Assembly: GCA_900556575.1 (NCBI GenBank)
Contig: USPO01000005.1
Span: 1-26,339, forward strand
Reading direction: 5' to 3'
Length of the DNA stretch: 26,339 bases
DNA from: an uncultured Eubacteriales bacterium
Lineage (GTDB): Bacteria; Bacillota; Clostridia; UBA1381
Under the pieces are notes generated by a model, which saw nothing but the letters and a program-made list of their open reading frames with translations, made no database searches and was not told the DNA's origin. This document shows positions 8,646-16,070 of the stretch, in pieces. Every line of letters starts with the position of its first letter. Within the stretch, counting starts at the first letter, position 1. Position numbers and translations under genes: made by a program.

Positions 8646-8646
8646 G

Positions 8647-9402
8647 TTACAAATTAATATCAAGCTCAACCGGACAATGGTCTGAACCCATGATATCATG
8701 ATGGATATCAGCACTTTCAAGCTTATCCTTTAAGGTCTCCGAAACTATGAAATAGTCTATACGCCAGCCGGAATTCCTTTCTCTTGCTTTAAAACGGTAT
8801 GACCACCATGAATATCTTTCTTCTGTATCGGGATAGAAATATCTGAAGGTATCTATAAAGCCGCTGCTCAGAAGTGCGGTCATTTCATTTCTTTCTTCAT
8901 CGGTAAAGCCTGCGTTTTTACGGTTAGTTTTAGGATTTTTAAGGTCTATTTCTTTATGTGCTACATTTAAATCTCCACAGAGAATAAGCGGCTTTTTGGC
9001 GGAAAGTGCTTTTAAATACTCTCTGAAGTCTTTTTCCCATTTAACCCTGTATTCAAGTCTTTGCAGTTCACTTTGTGAATTTGGTGTGTAACACACTATC
9101 ATATAAAAATCTTCAAATTCTGCGGTAATAACACGTCCTTCGTGGTCGTGTTCGTCTATTCCTATTCCGTAGGTAACGTTTAACGGTTCACGTTTTGTAA
9201 ACATTGCAACTCCGGAATATCCTTTTTTATCAGCATAGTTCCAGTAGCAATGGTATCCCTCCGGTGCAAATTCAATCTGTCCTTCCTGAAGTTTCGTTTC
9301 CTGAAGGCAGAATATATCAGCACTAACACTGTAAAAATACTCTTCAAAGCCCTTTTTGACGCAGGCACGAAGTCCATTTACATTCCATGATATAAGCTTC
9401 AT
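8647..9402 (-). CDS. exoA: Exodeoxyribonuclease III / AP endonuclease (ExoA type)
   Basis: Cleaves DNA 5' to abasic sites and has 3'-5' exonuclease/phosphatase activity in base excision repair. Its 251 residues form the full EEP fold. Visible are the opening MKLISWNVNGLRA, the metal-binding glutamate E35 in LQETKL, YTPNSQ, the catalytic GDLNVAH with D144 and N146, SGWRIDYF, and the terminal GSDHCPVEL with D241-H242. The length and the AHKEIDLKNPKTN segment match the ExoA/XthA group. GGGAG lies 8 bases before the ATG. Single-gene unit with its own promoter at 9438-9466. Confidence 0.95.
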   Translation of the reverse strand: MKLISWNVNGLRACVKKGFEEYFYSVSADIFCLQETKLQEGQIEFAPEGYHCYWNYADKKGYSGVAMFTKREPLNVTYGIGIDEHDHEGRVITAEFEDFYMIVCYTPNSQSELQRLEYRVKWEKDFREYLKALSAKKPLILCGDLNVAHKEIDLKNPKTNRKNAGFTDEERNEMTALLSSGFIDTFRYFYPDTEERYSWWSYRFKARERNSGWRIDYFIVSETLKDKLESADIHHDIMGSDHCPVELDINL

Positions 9403-9437
9403 TTTTTAATCTCCCATTTTATAATATTTATGGCTCT

Positions 9438-9466
9438 ATTTTAACACATATACGGAAATTTTGCAA
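9438..9466 (-). promoter_or_regulatory. Promoter of exoA
   Basis: On the minus strand, TTGCAA (9461-9466), 17 bases, TAAAAT (9438-9443). The predicted start is about 30 bases upstream of the exoA ATG. Confidence 0.6.
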
Positions 9467-9599
9467 TAGTATAATTTATTTAAATCGGAACAATTCGCAG
9501 CAGCCTGATTGCGGCATATTACAGTCTGTACTTAAGTTATAAATGATTTGTATATTGTAACCGAAATAAAAAGAAAATTTAATTTTATAAAAAAATATC

Positions 9600-9628
9600 T
9601 TGCAAAAAAAACATTTATGTAGTATAAT
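9600..9628 (+). promoter_or_regulatory. Promoter of the zinc-ribbon membrane protein gene
   Basis: TTGCAA (9600-9605), 17 bases, TATAAT (9623-9628) with a TG-like TAG just upstream of the -10. It lies 38 bases before the ATG. Confidence 0.7.
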
Positions 9629-9666
9629 AGAATGGATTATTTATAAAATAGATAAGGAGCTTAGAT

Positions 9667-10527
9667 ATGCAATATTGTAAAAATTGCGGCAGGCAGTTGA
9701 AGGAGGGAGCTCGCTTTTGTGACCGCTGCGGACATTCCGTAAGGCAGGGAAAAAATACAGAAAGCGAAAAAAAGCAGAGACAGATTGAGAAGCTTCAAAA
9801 GGAAAGACTGGAAAGAAAAAAACGACAGGATGAACGAGAAGCAATAGATGAAAGAAGGAGACAACGCAGACAGGAAAAGAGAAAGAAACAAAATAAAATA
9901 TTGATATGGACAGGAGTATGTGTTGCAGCAGTGGTGGTTATAGCGGTTATTTCCTATATTGTAACTACCGTATCAAGCAAAGATGAGGAATGGAAAACAA
10001 ATCAGCCAATAGGAGGATTAACAACCGATATGACTCCGACAATACAGCCGTCATCAACTCAAACGACATCAACAGCTGCACCATCAGAAGAAAAGGAGAG
10101 TAAGTATAAGTCATACAAGCTTTCAAATGGTATGAGTTTTGAATATCCTTCCGATTTTACAAAAGAGGATACAAGGACATCCGAAGAAAAACTTAGAGTA
10201 TCAGGTGACAGCGATGCACTTATAACTGTGACAAGCGAGGAATATCCCGGAGGAAATGCATCCTCACTTATGAAGAAGTATGCTGATAACACAACAGGTA
10301 AGGTGAGTTATTCACTTGCTGGTAATGATTGGTATGCAATTACAATAGAGGATGGGGATACTGTTAAGCATAGGAAATACATAATAGACAGAGAAAATGA
10401 TTTATCTGTATACTATGATTTTGAGTATGACGGAACATCAGATAATGCGGAGCAATATGAAAAATATGCTGACCATATGGATGATATATTTGCATCATCT
10501 AAGGAAAGCAACGCTGACAGCGAATGA
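9667..10527 (+). CDS. Membrane-anchored zinc-ribbon protein of unknown function
   Basis: A 286-residue protein. An N-terminal zinc ribbon has four cysteines (C4, C7, C18, C21: YCKNCG...FCDRCG). A highly charged Lys/Arg/Glu coil (about 30-76) follows, then one membrane helix (about 78-102), a Thr/Ser/Pro-rich linker (about 110-135), and an outside domain starting SYKLSNGMSFEYP. That domain resembles the PsbP-like or lipoprotein-type beta domains found in Firmicutes surface proteins. Topology is predicted as zinc ribbon inside, C-terminal domain outside. An AGGAG ribosome binding site is 8 bases upstream. I do not recognise a specific function; such proteins may link cytoplasmic state to envelope sensing, but that is inference. 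The last 33 bases overlap the convergent gene at 10495. Confidence 0.8.
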   Translation: MQYCKNCGRQLKEGARFCDRCGHSVRQGKNTESEKKQRQIEKLQKERLERKKRQDEREAIDERRRQRRQEKRKKQNKILIWTGVCVAAVVVIAVISYIVTTVSSKDEEWKTNQPIGGLTTDMTPTIQPSSTQTTSTAAPSEEKESKYKSYKLSNGMSFEYPSDFTKEDTRTSEEKLRVSGDSDALITVTSEEYPGGNASSLMKKYADNTTGKVSYSLAGNDWYAITIEDGDTVKHRKYIIDRENDLSVYYDFEYDGTSDNAEQYEKYADHMDDIFASSKESNADSE

Positions 10528-10767
10528 TACTACAGCGGCACATATGCACAATACAGCGGTGATTTTACCGGAACAATGACGGACAGTCTTTTGGGACTGG
10601 CCGTTTTTTGCTGTCCTTTCTAAGTATGAACGCACGACTTTTTCGGCTTCCTCAATAGCGCGGCTTTGCGGAAGTGTACAGCTGTCTTTAAGTATAATTA
10701 TTGCCTCACTTACATAAGGTGACTGAAGTCTGTTTAATATTACAACCTTGGGTAAATTTTCTTTCAT
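10495..10767 (-). CDS. Small membrane protein of unknown function
   Basis: A 90-residue product with a hydrophilic N-terminal part (LPKVVILNRLQSPYVSEAI, then a helix with EEAEKVVRSYLER). A C-terminal hydrophobic helix (about 69-88, Ala/Val/Cys-rich) ends the protein. A strong GGAGG lies 9 bases before the ATG, which argues for a real gene. It converges on and overlaps the upstream gene by 33 bases, and the latter's terminator lies inside this coding region. Not recognised as a named family. Confidence 0.6.
   Translation of the reverse strand: MKENLPKVVILNRLQSPYVSEAIIILKDSCTLPQSRAIEEAEKVVRSYLERTAKNGQSQKTVRHCSGKITAVLCICAAVVSFAVSVAFLR
10576..10606 (+). terminator. Terminator of the zinc-ribbon gene
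   Basis: ACGG..AGTC pairs with GACT..CCGT around a TTTTG loop, with an internal mismatch pair, and a TTTTTT run follows on the plus strand. It lies inside the opposing 90-residue gene. Confidence 0.6.
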
Positions 10768-10908
10768 TGAATTATACCTCCATTTTTATTGAATTATTAA
10801 CATAAATCCTTAATGCTTACTAAAATTATTGCCTTTTTTGTTAAGTTTATACCTGTTACACAAATATTACTTGTGAAATGTTTGTGTAACATAAATGTAA
10901 TAAAAGGG

Positions 10909-10937
10909 TTGACAATGTAATGAAAATGTAGTATAAT
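10909..10937 (+). promoter_or_regulatory. Consensus sigma-A promoter of the 3D/G5 wall protein
   Basis: A perfect TTGACA (10909-10914), 17 bases, and a perfect TATAAT (10932-10937). The leader is only about 25 bases, so there is no room for a riboswitch. Confidence 0.85.
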
Positions 10938-10968
10938 ATAATTCGTAATTATGAAAGGAAGTTATGTA

Positions 10969-12135
10969 ATGGATATAAGAGAATTAAATTATGGGGCAGA
11001 CAGTGAAGAGCTGGCCCGAGTACTTAGACAAAATCAGATTAAACGAATTGAAGAAAAAAGAGCTAAGAAACATAGAAAAAGAGTACGTCAGAGAATAATG
11101 TCAATAGCTGCTGCAATAGCGGTATTTACCGGTTCGGCAGGCTGGGTATATACAGCAAGTGCTAAAGAAGTTACAATTACAGAAATAAATGAATTTACGG
11201 GTCAGAACGAATCAATCGTAGTAAAAACAAGAGTTAACAATGTTGAGGAACTTTTGAATAAGGAAGGCGTAACTGTAAATGATACAGATAAACTTAATGT
11301 AGACCCTCAGTCAGAGCTTGATGATGGTCATGAAATCGTTGTTAAGAGAGGAAAGCAGGTAACAATAAAGACAAATTCCGGTGAGACCGTAGCAAATGTT
11401 ACAAGTGCCGACGCGGAGGGGGCTTTAGCAGAAGCAGGTTATCAGACCGGAGCGGCAGATGAAATAACAACAGACGGCGACACAATTTCAGTTGTAGCAG
11501 TTGATGAAAAGGACGAAACTATTACACAGCCGATAGAATTTGATACACAGTATACAGAGGACAGTACAATGTATACAGGTGAAACAAAAGTAATTCAGGC
11601 AGGTGTAAACGGAGTCAAAACCATTGTTCAGCACGTTATATATCGTGACGGAGCAGAGGCATCACGAGAGACTATAAGCGAAGAAGTTACACAAGTGCCG
11701 ACAGCACAGATTATAGCTAAGGGAACGAAAGTGATGGCAACGAAAGCACCGTCAAAAACAGTTACAGCACCGAAGTCTGGTTCAAGCTTTTCTAGCGATA
11801 CCGGAAATACAATAAACGGTATGAAATACAAGAAAAAAATTACAATGCAGGCAACAGCATATTCGACATCACCTTCAGAAAACGGCGGATATACTGTATC
11901 GGCAAAGGGTAATCCATTAAAGCATGGAATAGTAGCAATAGACCCAAGTGTTGTTCCGTTAGGTTCAAAGGTATATGTTGAGTCAACAGACGGCAGCTGG
12001 GTATATGGAGTAGCAAGTGCGGAAGATACCGGCGGTGCAATAAAGGGAAACAGAATTGACCTTTGTTATGAAGGCTCGGTAGCATCGGTAAATGCATTTG
12101 GAAGAAGAAGCTGCAATGTATACATATTGGAATAA
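10969..12135 (+). CDS. DUF348-G5-3D domain cell-wall protein (YabE/Rpf-like, probable lytic transglycosylase)
   Basis: A 388-residue protein. A basic cytoplasmic N-terminus (KRIEEKRAKKHRKRVRQR) precedes one membrane helix or uncleaved signal (about 44-65). Ubiquitin-like DUF348 repeats (about 68-180, with VVKTRVNNVEELLNKEGV) and a G5 domain (about 186-258, VIQAGVNGVKTIVQHVIYRDG) follow. The C-terminal 3D domain (about 290-388) carries the three aspartate motifs: AYSTSPSENGG region, GIVAIDPSVVPLGSKVYVE, and AEDTGGAIKGNRIDLCY. The 3D domain is the catalytic double-psi barrel of YabE/MltA-like peptidoglycan transglycosylases. It likely acts outside the membrane in wall turnover. The ATG at 10969 is preferred because GAAAGGAAG lies just upstream; an in-frame ATG at 10951 overlaps that ribosome binding site. 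Confidence 0.88.
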   Translation: MDIRELNYGADSEELARVLRQNQIKRIEEKRAKKHRKRVRQRIMSIAAAIAVFTGSAGWVYTASAKEVTITEINEFTGQNESIVVKTRVNNVEELLNKEGVTVNDTDKLNVDPQSELDDGHEIVVKRGKQVTIKTNSGETVANVTSADAEGALAEAGYQTGAADEITTDGDTISVVAVDEKDETITQPIEFDTQYTEDSTMYTGETKVIQAGVNGVKTIVQHVIYRDGAEASRETISEEVTQVPTAQIIAKGTKVMATKAPSKTVTAPKSGSSFSSDTGNTINGMKYKKKITMQATAYSTSPSENGGYTVSAKGNPLKHGIVAIDPSVVPLGSKVYVESTDGSWVYGVASAEDTGGAIKGNRIDLCYEGSVASVNAFGRRSCNVYILE

Positions 12136-12240
12136 ATGCTCGATGTATCTTGCCTTCTATCAAGGCTCGAAGTAAACAAAGTACGACGTCGCCTTTCAAG
12201 AGAGCAATCTGCTTAGAGCATTTTAATTAATAGAAGACAG
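12136..12240 (+). other. Structured 3' region after the 3D-domain gene
   Basis: ATGCTC just after the stop pairs with GAGCAT near 12214-12219, which is followed by TTTTAATT. A smaller GCCTT/AAGGC hairpin lies inside. It may be an extended terminator; no coding potential was recognised. Confidence 0.35.
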
Positions 12241-12253
12241 GGATAAAAGGAAA

Positions 12254-12304
12254 AGGCATGGGGCTGTTACAAAACAAAATTTGCAACAGTCCCATGCCTT
12301 TATA
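12254..12304 (-). terminator. Long hairpin terminator of the ECF S-component gene
   Basis: On the minus strand AAGGCATGGGactGTTGCAAA pairs with TTTTGTAACAGCCCCATGCCTT, and TTTCC follows. The stem is over 15 pairs with minor mismatches. It begins right after the stop codon. The inner CTGTTGCAAA arm matches other hairpins in the window. Confidence 0.7.
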
Positions 12305-12305
12305 T

Positions 12306-12812
12306 TTACATCTTAACTTTGAAATGCATTCTGTTCAATGCGATAAAAACAAAATCCGCACATATTATGCCGGCGGCAATCTGAATTACATTCATGCCTG
12401 CGGCAACTACGGATGCCTCAAGAGTATTTCCCGAAACAACGATAAATCTTGCACCGAAATATGCTAAAATCATGAATATTCCGGCAATAATCATTCCGAT
12501 ATTTGTTTTTCCGTTAAAATACCTTATTGCATTTTTAGCAAATAAGCCGACAATCAGACCCTCACAGCACTTTATAATAAGTGTAGGCAATGCCCAGAAT
12601 GCATATCCTGTTGAAAGGTCAGCAAGTGCTGAACCTACTCCTCCGGCAAAGGCTCCGGCAAATGGACCGCAGAGACCGGCACAGATATATATTCCCGCTT
12701 CACCGAGGTTTATGTATCCGCCTCCGAGCGGCATAGGGATTTGTACAAAGGTTGTAAGAACAAATACCAGTGCGGTGAAAACAGCGGTGTAAGTAATCTT
12801 TTTTGTGTTCAT
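12306..12812 (-). CDS. ECF transporter S component, HmpT/YpaA-like
   Basis: Substrate-binding membrane subunit of an energy-coupling-factor vitamin transporter. It has 168 residues and about six hydrophobic helices. The early MPLGGGYINLGEAGIYI and GPFAGAFAGGVGSALADL segments are typical of the HmpT/DUF1393 S-component group, whose ligand may be a thiamine precursor, pyridoxine or another vitamin. The ligand cannot be read from sequence. The energising EcfA/EcfT genes are not nearby, as usual for group II ECF systems. The ATG at 12812 has GGAGG 8 bases upstream. An in-frame TTG at 12827 overlaps that site and is rejected. It lies 69 bases downstream of tRNA-Pro with a terminator between. No riboswitch fits in the gap. 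Confidence 0.88.
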   Translation of the reverse strand: MNTKKITYTAVFTALVFVLTTFVQIPMPLGGGYINLGEAGIYICAGLCGPFAGAFAGGVGSALADLSTGYAFWALPTLIIKCCEGLIVGLFAKNAIRYFNGKTNIGMIIAGIFMILAYFGARFIVVSGNTLEASVVAAGMNVIQIAAGIICADFVFIALNRMHFKVKM

Positions 12813-12842
12813 TATAAATTCCTCCAATATGTATAATAAATA

Positions 12843-12876
12843 AAAGGATGCGGCATAACCTTAGCTGCATCCTTTT
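12843..12876 (-). terminator. Terminator of tRNA-Pro
   Basis: On the minus strand AAAAGGATGC and GCATCCTTTT form a 10-base stem around a loop of about 15 bases, followed by ATTTATT, directly downstream of the tRNA. Confidence 0.8.
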
Positions 12877-12880
12877 GAAA

Positions 12881-12957
12881 TGGTCGGAGTGACAAGATTC
12901 GAACTTGCGGCATCACGCCCCCCAGACGTGTGCGCTAACCAGCTGCGCTACACCCCG
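12881..12957 (-). tRNA. tRNA-Pro, anticodon GGG
   Basis: A 77-base cloverleaf read on minus. The acceptor stem CGGGGTG pairs with CACTCCG (one wobble), the D-stem is GCGC/GCGC, and the anticodon stem CACGT/GCGTG holds the loop CTGGGGG. The T-arm is GCAAG-TTCGAAT-CTTGT and CCA is encoded. The C1-G72 first pair fits bacterial proline tRNAs. Confidence 0.95.
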
Positions 12958-13072
12958 AAATCCTTTATATATTATAGCATTTCAATGAGCGTTTGTCAAG
13001 TGATTTTAAGAAAAATCTGTTTTTTATGTATTTATGTTTACATATATATTTTATAAATAAATATAAAATAGG

Positions 13073-13101
13073 TTGACAAGAATATAAATTTAAGGTATAA
13101 T
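13073..13101 (+). promoter_or_regulatory. Consensus promoter of the 109-residue membrane protein
   Basis: Perfect TTGACA (13073-13078), 17 bases, perfect TATAAT (13096-13101), 33 bases before the ATG. Confidence 0.8.
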
Positions 13102-13133
13102 TCAAAAAGAAGAATATTTGAAGGGATGATTTT

Positions 13134-13463
13134 ATGGATTACAGAAGTATCAGAAAAGCAGAAAGACTTAAACGCCGAGGTAAGGATACGATACTCGTTG
13201 AAAAGCAAACACCGGAAAGAATAGATTATACAAAAAGGCGGGCAGTAATAATAATTCTCCTTGCAGTAGTAGCTGCCGGACTTGGAGGATATATAGCAAT
13301 TAAAAGTGATTTTAAACCATCATTATCAAACATTCTTCCGGCTGCGCCGACTCAGGTACCGACAGAAGAAAAAAATGATATGGACATTGAAGATTCGCTT
13401 ACGGACGGAGAGGGAAATCCTCTTCCAACAGTTGAGGCACCTAATACATATATTTTAAACTAA
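13134..13463 (+). CDS. Small bitopic membrane protein of unknown function
   Basis: A 109-residue protein. A basic cytoplasmic N-terminus (RSIRKAERLKRRGKDT) precedes a single membrane helix (about 36-56), and an acidic Pro/Thr/Glu-rich tail (PTQVPTEEKNDMDIED) is likely outside. The N-terminal opening and a strong promoter argue for a real gene. No catalytic motif is visible. The layout resembles the N-terminal part of the zinc-ribbon and 3D-domain proteins nearby (basic inside, one helix), but there is no clear homology. Confidence 0.65.
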   Translation: MDYRSIRKAERLKRRGKDTILVEKQTPERIDYTKRRAVIIILLAVVAAGLGGYIAIKSDFKPSLSNILPAAPTQVPTEEKNDMDIEDSLTDGEGNPLPTVEAPNTYILN

Positions 13464-13472
13464 ATAATTAAA

Positions 13473-13636
13473 GAGGCTGTAGCAAAATGCACAGACCGCG
13501 TAAAGCGAATAAAACAAAGTGAATAAGCCATTTTTTGTGATTAATTTGGTCATATTCAATGTGGAAATTTTCAGAGTAATTAAAATTTCTAAATTGAGTT
13601 CGCTTTATGCGGTCTGCACTATTTTTCTACAACCCC
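13473..13636. repeat. MITE-like inverted-repeat element
   Basis: The left end (13473-13509) and right end (13599-13636) are imperfect inverted repeats. The GGCTGTAGCAAAAT end matches the complement of the TTTTTCTACAACCCC end, and AGACCGC.TAAAGCGAA matches TTCGCTTTA.GCGGTCT. About 90 AT-rich bases lie between, with no coding potential. It sits in the 411-base gap after the 109-residue protein gene. Confidence 0.55.
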
Positions 13637-13638
13637 AC

Positions 13639-13683
13639 GAGGCTGTTGCAAAACTCTTTGAGTTTTGCAACAGTCTCTTTTTT
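13639..13683 (+). terminator. Strong hairpin terminator
   Basis: A near-perfect 17-base stem (GAGGCTGTTGCAAAACT with AGTTTTGCAACAGTCTC, one G-T pair) around CTTTG, followed by TTTTTT. It probably ends transcription from the promoter at 13073. Confidence 0.85.
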
Positions 13684-13738
13684 ATTAATTAAAACAAAGC
13701 AGAAAAAATAATTTGAGAACCAACTAATGGTAAAAAAC

Positions 13739-13769
13739 AACCACTTTTGTCGAAAAATGACCACTTTTG
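13739..13769 (+). promoter_or_regulatory. Direct repeats resembling LytTR-type operator
   Basis: ACCACTTTTG occurs at 13740-13749 and 13760-13769, a 20-base period that puts both on one face of the helix just upstream of the -35 element of the ZIP transporter gene. LytTR regulators bind paired direct repeats two turns apart. The assignment is by pattern only. Confidence 0.45.
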
Positions 13770-13778
13770 CAAAATCTC

Positions 13779-13806
13779 TTTACAATTTTAAAAAAATGTG
13801 TATAAT
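13779..13806 (+). promoter_or_regulatory. Promoter of the ZIP transporter
   Basis: TTTACA (13779-13784), 16 bases, TATAAT (13801-13806). The leader is about 60 bases. Confidence 0.6.
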
Positions 13807-13874
13807 AAATAAATGGCAATGTAAATAGCAAATGCATAATATATTCATAAGAAATATTTAAGGGAGATGTTCTT

Positions 13875-14657
13875 ATGGATAGAAATGTTTTGTTTGCAAT
13901 AGGATTGACTCTTATTGCCGGAGCGGCTACCGGCATAGGTGCATTGACGGCATTATTTGCTAAAAAGGAAAATACAAAATTGCTTGCGGCTTCACTTGGA
14001 TTTTCTGCCGGAGTTATGATATTTGTGTCTATGATAGAAATATTTTCTCAGGCAAGAGGATATTTGGCAATCGGGGCAGACTCTAAAATGGGATATTTAT
14101 ATGCTGCGGCAGCATTTTTTGCCGGAGTTGTGATTATAGGTGCTATTGACTGGATAGTTCCATCGGCGGAAGGTGATATAGGTAATCTGACATCTAATCG
14201 TTCAGAGGCTCTTTCAAGAATGGGGATGCTGACGGCACTTGCAATAGCAATTCATAATTTTCCGGAAGGAATGGTAACGTTTACTTCTGCACTTAAAAAT
14301 CCGTCTCTGGGCGTGGCGGTATGTCTTGCTATTGCGATACATAATATTCCTGAGGGAATTGCAACGGCTATGCCTATATTTTATTCCGAGGGAAAGAGGG
14401 GAAAAGCGTTTTTTATATCATTTTTATCAGGAATTGCCGAACCGATTGGTGCGGTAATCGGATATCTAATTTTACGTCCGTTCTTAAATGATATGCTTTT
14501 TGGAATATTATTTGCAGCTATTGCCGGAATTATGGTATTTATTTCAATAGAAGAACTTTTGCCGATGGCAAGAAATTATGACAAAGGGAAACTGACTATA
14601 ATAGGCTTTGTCTGCGGAATGGCTGTTATGGCACTAAGTTTGATAATGTTGGCTTAA
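13875..14657 (+). CDS. zupT: ZIP-family divalent metal transporter, ZupT type
   Basis: Imports zinc and possibly iron or manganese across the cytoplasmic membrane. The product has 260 residues and about eight helices. The metal-site motifs are clear: HNFPEG with H127, N128 and E131 in helix 4, and HNIPEG with H156, N157 and E160 in helix 5. The conserved ISIEELLPMAR lies near the end. The 260-residue length matches bacterial ZupT. The ribosome binding site is AGGGAG. It stands alone, with possible paired-repeat control upstream. A Zur-type site was not recognised. Confidence 0.93.
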   Translation: MDRNVLFAIGLTLIAGAATGIGALTALFAKKENTKLLAASLGFSAGVMIFVSMIEIFSQARGYLAIGADSKMGYLYAAAAFFAGVVIIGAIDWIVPSAEGDIGNLTSNRSEALSRMGMLTALAIAIHNFPEGMVTFTSALKNPSLGVAVCLAIAIHNIPEGIATAMPIFYSEGKRGKAFFISFLSGIAEPIGAVIGYLILRPFLNDMLFGILFAAIAGIMVFISIEELLPMARNYDKGKLTIIGFVCGMAVMALSLIMLA

Positions 14658-14663
14658 ATATTG

Positions 14664-14697
14664 TATTTATAACAGAGAGAAAATTCTCTGCTATAAA
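14664..14697 (+). terminator. Hairpin after zupT
   Basis: TTTATAACAGAGA pairs with TCTCTGCTATAAA with one mismatch around a short A-rich loop. No U-run follows, so termination is uncertain. Confidence 0.4.
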
Positions 14698-14805
14698 TCG
14701 TAAAGGAAAAACATTTGCGAAAAAGTCTTTATAACGTTGATATAAAGAGGTTTTTAAAATAATTTGACTAAAAAATTGACGGTTAAACAATAAAAAATAA
14801 CACAA

Positions 14806-15909
14806 TTATATGGAACATAAGCTTGAAAGTTCTTCCATTTTTCTGCATTTATGCTCGTCTATACAATGTGAATACTTGTTTAAAGTAATAGCGGGTGATG
14901 AATGACCTAATACTTCACTTAATGTTTTTATGTCAAATCCACTTTCTAACGCTCTTGTTGCAAACGTGTGCCTTGTTATGTGGAAATTCACATTTCTGAT
15001 GCCGCTTTCTTTAAGCAGACTTTTGAACAGATATTGAAAATATCTCGGCTCTCTCATGCCGGATTTATTTTCAAATACAAACTCATTTTCGGAATGTTTT
15101 TGCCGATGTTCTTTAAGAATATCAGCAAGAAATCCCTGAATAGGAATTTTTCTTTTCGATGAGCTGCTTTTCGGCGTTGTCAATATCAGCTTTGTCTTTC
15201 TATCTTCAGAGGATGTTTTTATTCTTTGAACAGTGCGGCGGATGTTGATAGTTTTCGAGTCCAAGTCAACATCCTCCCACTTCAACCCGCATAGTTCACC
15301 TATACGAATACCTGTATAAAGACAAAGTAAAATTCCAATGCTGTTTTCATTTTTTGATGAATATATTGCTTGTTCTAACTTTTTTTGTTCCTGCATTGTT
15401 AAAGGATATATATCATTCCTGTTTTTCTTAGGCATTTTTACATCGAATACAGAATTTGATGTAAATGAGCTGTTCTTCAGCGTACATAGAAGTGAGCATT
15501 TCAAAAAACTGAATATTAGCTCTACTGTTTTGGGTGATAGCTTAGTTGATAAACAGTCGATAAATTCCTGTAAATTTTCCTGTGTTAATTGATTGCATTT
15601 TATTTTTCCAAGTTTATTTTCTATGTATCTTTCGTAATATCCGGTATATAGCAAATGTGTTGACTCCTTTATGTTGTTTTTACAACTTTCAAGATAGTCA
15701 TTAACTATATCTCCGACAGTTTCGTCCGTTTCATGGCTGTTAGTTTTCATCTGAGCTTTTGCAGCTTCAAGCTTATCCTTTATATCGCGATATGTTCTGG
15801 CATATACATACCCATATATCGCTTTTCCGGACACTGTCCGATCTCTAACATAACGCCCTTCATAGCGGCCGTCCTTTCTTTTATAAATATTTTGACCTCT
15901 CCGTGCCAT
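14806..15909 (-). CDS. Solitary tyrosine recombinase (phage/ICE-type integrase)
   Basis: A site-specific recombinase of 367 residues. An N-terminal arm-binding domain (RGQNIYKRKDGRYEGRYV) is followed by a SAM-like core-binding domain (about 60-150) and the catalytic domain. The catalytic set appears complete: R202 in TGIRIGELCGL, K247 in TPKSSSSKRK, H310-x-x-R313 in HITRHTFATR, H336 in LGHSSPAITLNKYSH, and nucleophile Y346. The length and arm domain match Tn916/phage integrases of Firmicutes. No excisionase, phage or conjugation gene is near, so it is either a remnant or acts locally. GAAAGGAAGG lies 6 bases before the ATG at 15909; longer in-frame starts are less likely. Divergent from the surface-protein operon, with about 580 bases between. 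Confidence 0.93.
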   Translation of the reverse strand: MARRGQNIYKRKDGRYEGRYVRDRTVSGKAIYGYVYARTYRDIKDKLEAAKAQMKTNSHETDETVGDIVNDYLESCKNNIKESTHLLYTGYYERYIENKLGKIKCNQLTQENLQEFIDCLSTKLSPKTVELIFSFLKCSLLCTLKNSSFTSNSVFDVKMPKKNRNDIYPLTMQEQKKLEQAIYSSKNENSIGILLCLYTGIRIGELCGLKWEDVDLDSKTINIRRTVQRIKTSSEDRKTKLILTTPKSSSSKRKIPIQGFLADILKEHRQKHSENEFVFENKSGMREPRYFQYLFKSLLKESGIRNVNFHITRHTFATRALESGFDIKTLSEVLGHSSPAITLNKYSHCIDEHKCRKMEELSSLCSI

Positions 15910-16035
15910 TATAATCCTTCCTTTCATTATGACCATAATAATGACGGTTTATTTTTTGTCAATATAATAAAATAGAACAAAGCAGTTAATAAATCAGAAC
16001 TTATTAAGTTATTAAGTATTAGACTTCATCGTTTT

Positions 16036-16064
16036 ATTATAACAAATTTTATTGTCATTAACAA
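16036..16064 (-). promoter_or_regulatory. Promoter of the recombinase gene
   Basis: On the minus strand, TTGTTA (16059-16064), 17 bases, TATAAT (16036-16041). The leader of about 120 bases contains repeated ACTTAATA units near 15998-16016. Confidence 0.55.
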
Positions 16065-16070
16065 TGGTTT

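Noticed and set aside
10838..10968. c-di-AMP (ydaO-type) riboswitch before the wall hydrolase gene
   Set aside because: The consensus promoter leaves only about 25 bases of leader, too short for that RNA.
12394..12792. 132-residue plus-strand open frame
   Set aside because: Exact antisense of the ECF S-component gene, which has clear family motifs and a strong ribosome binding site.
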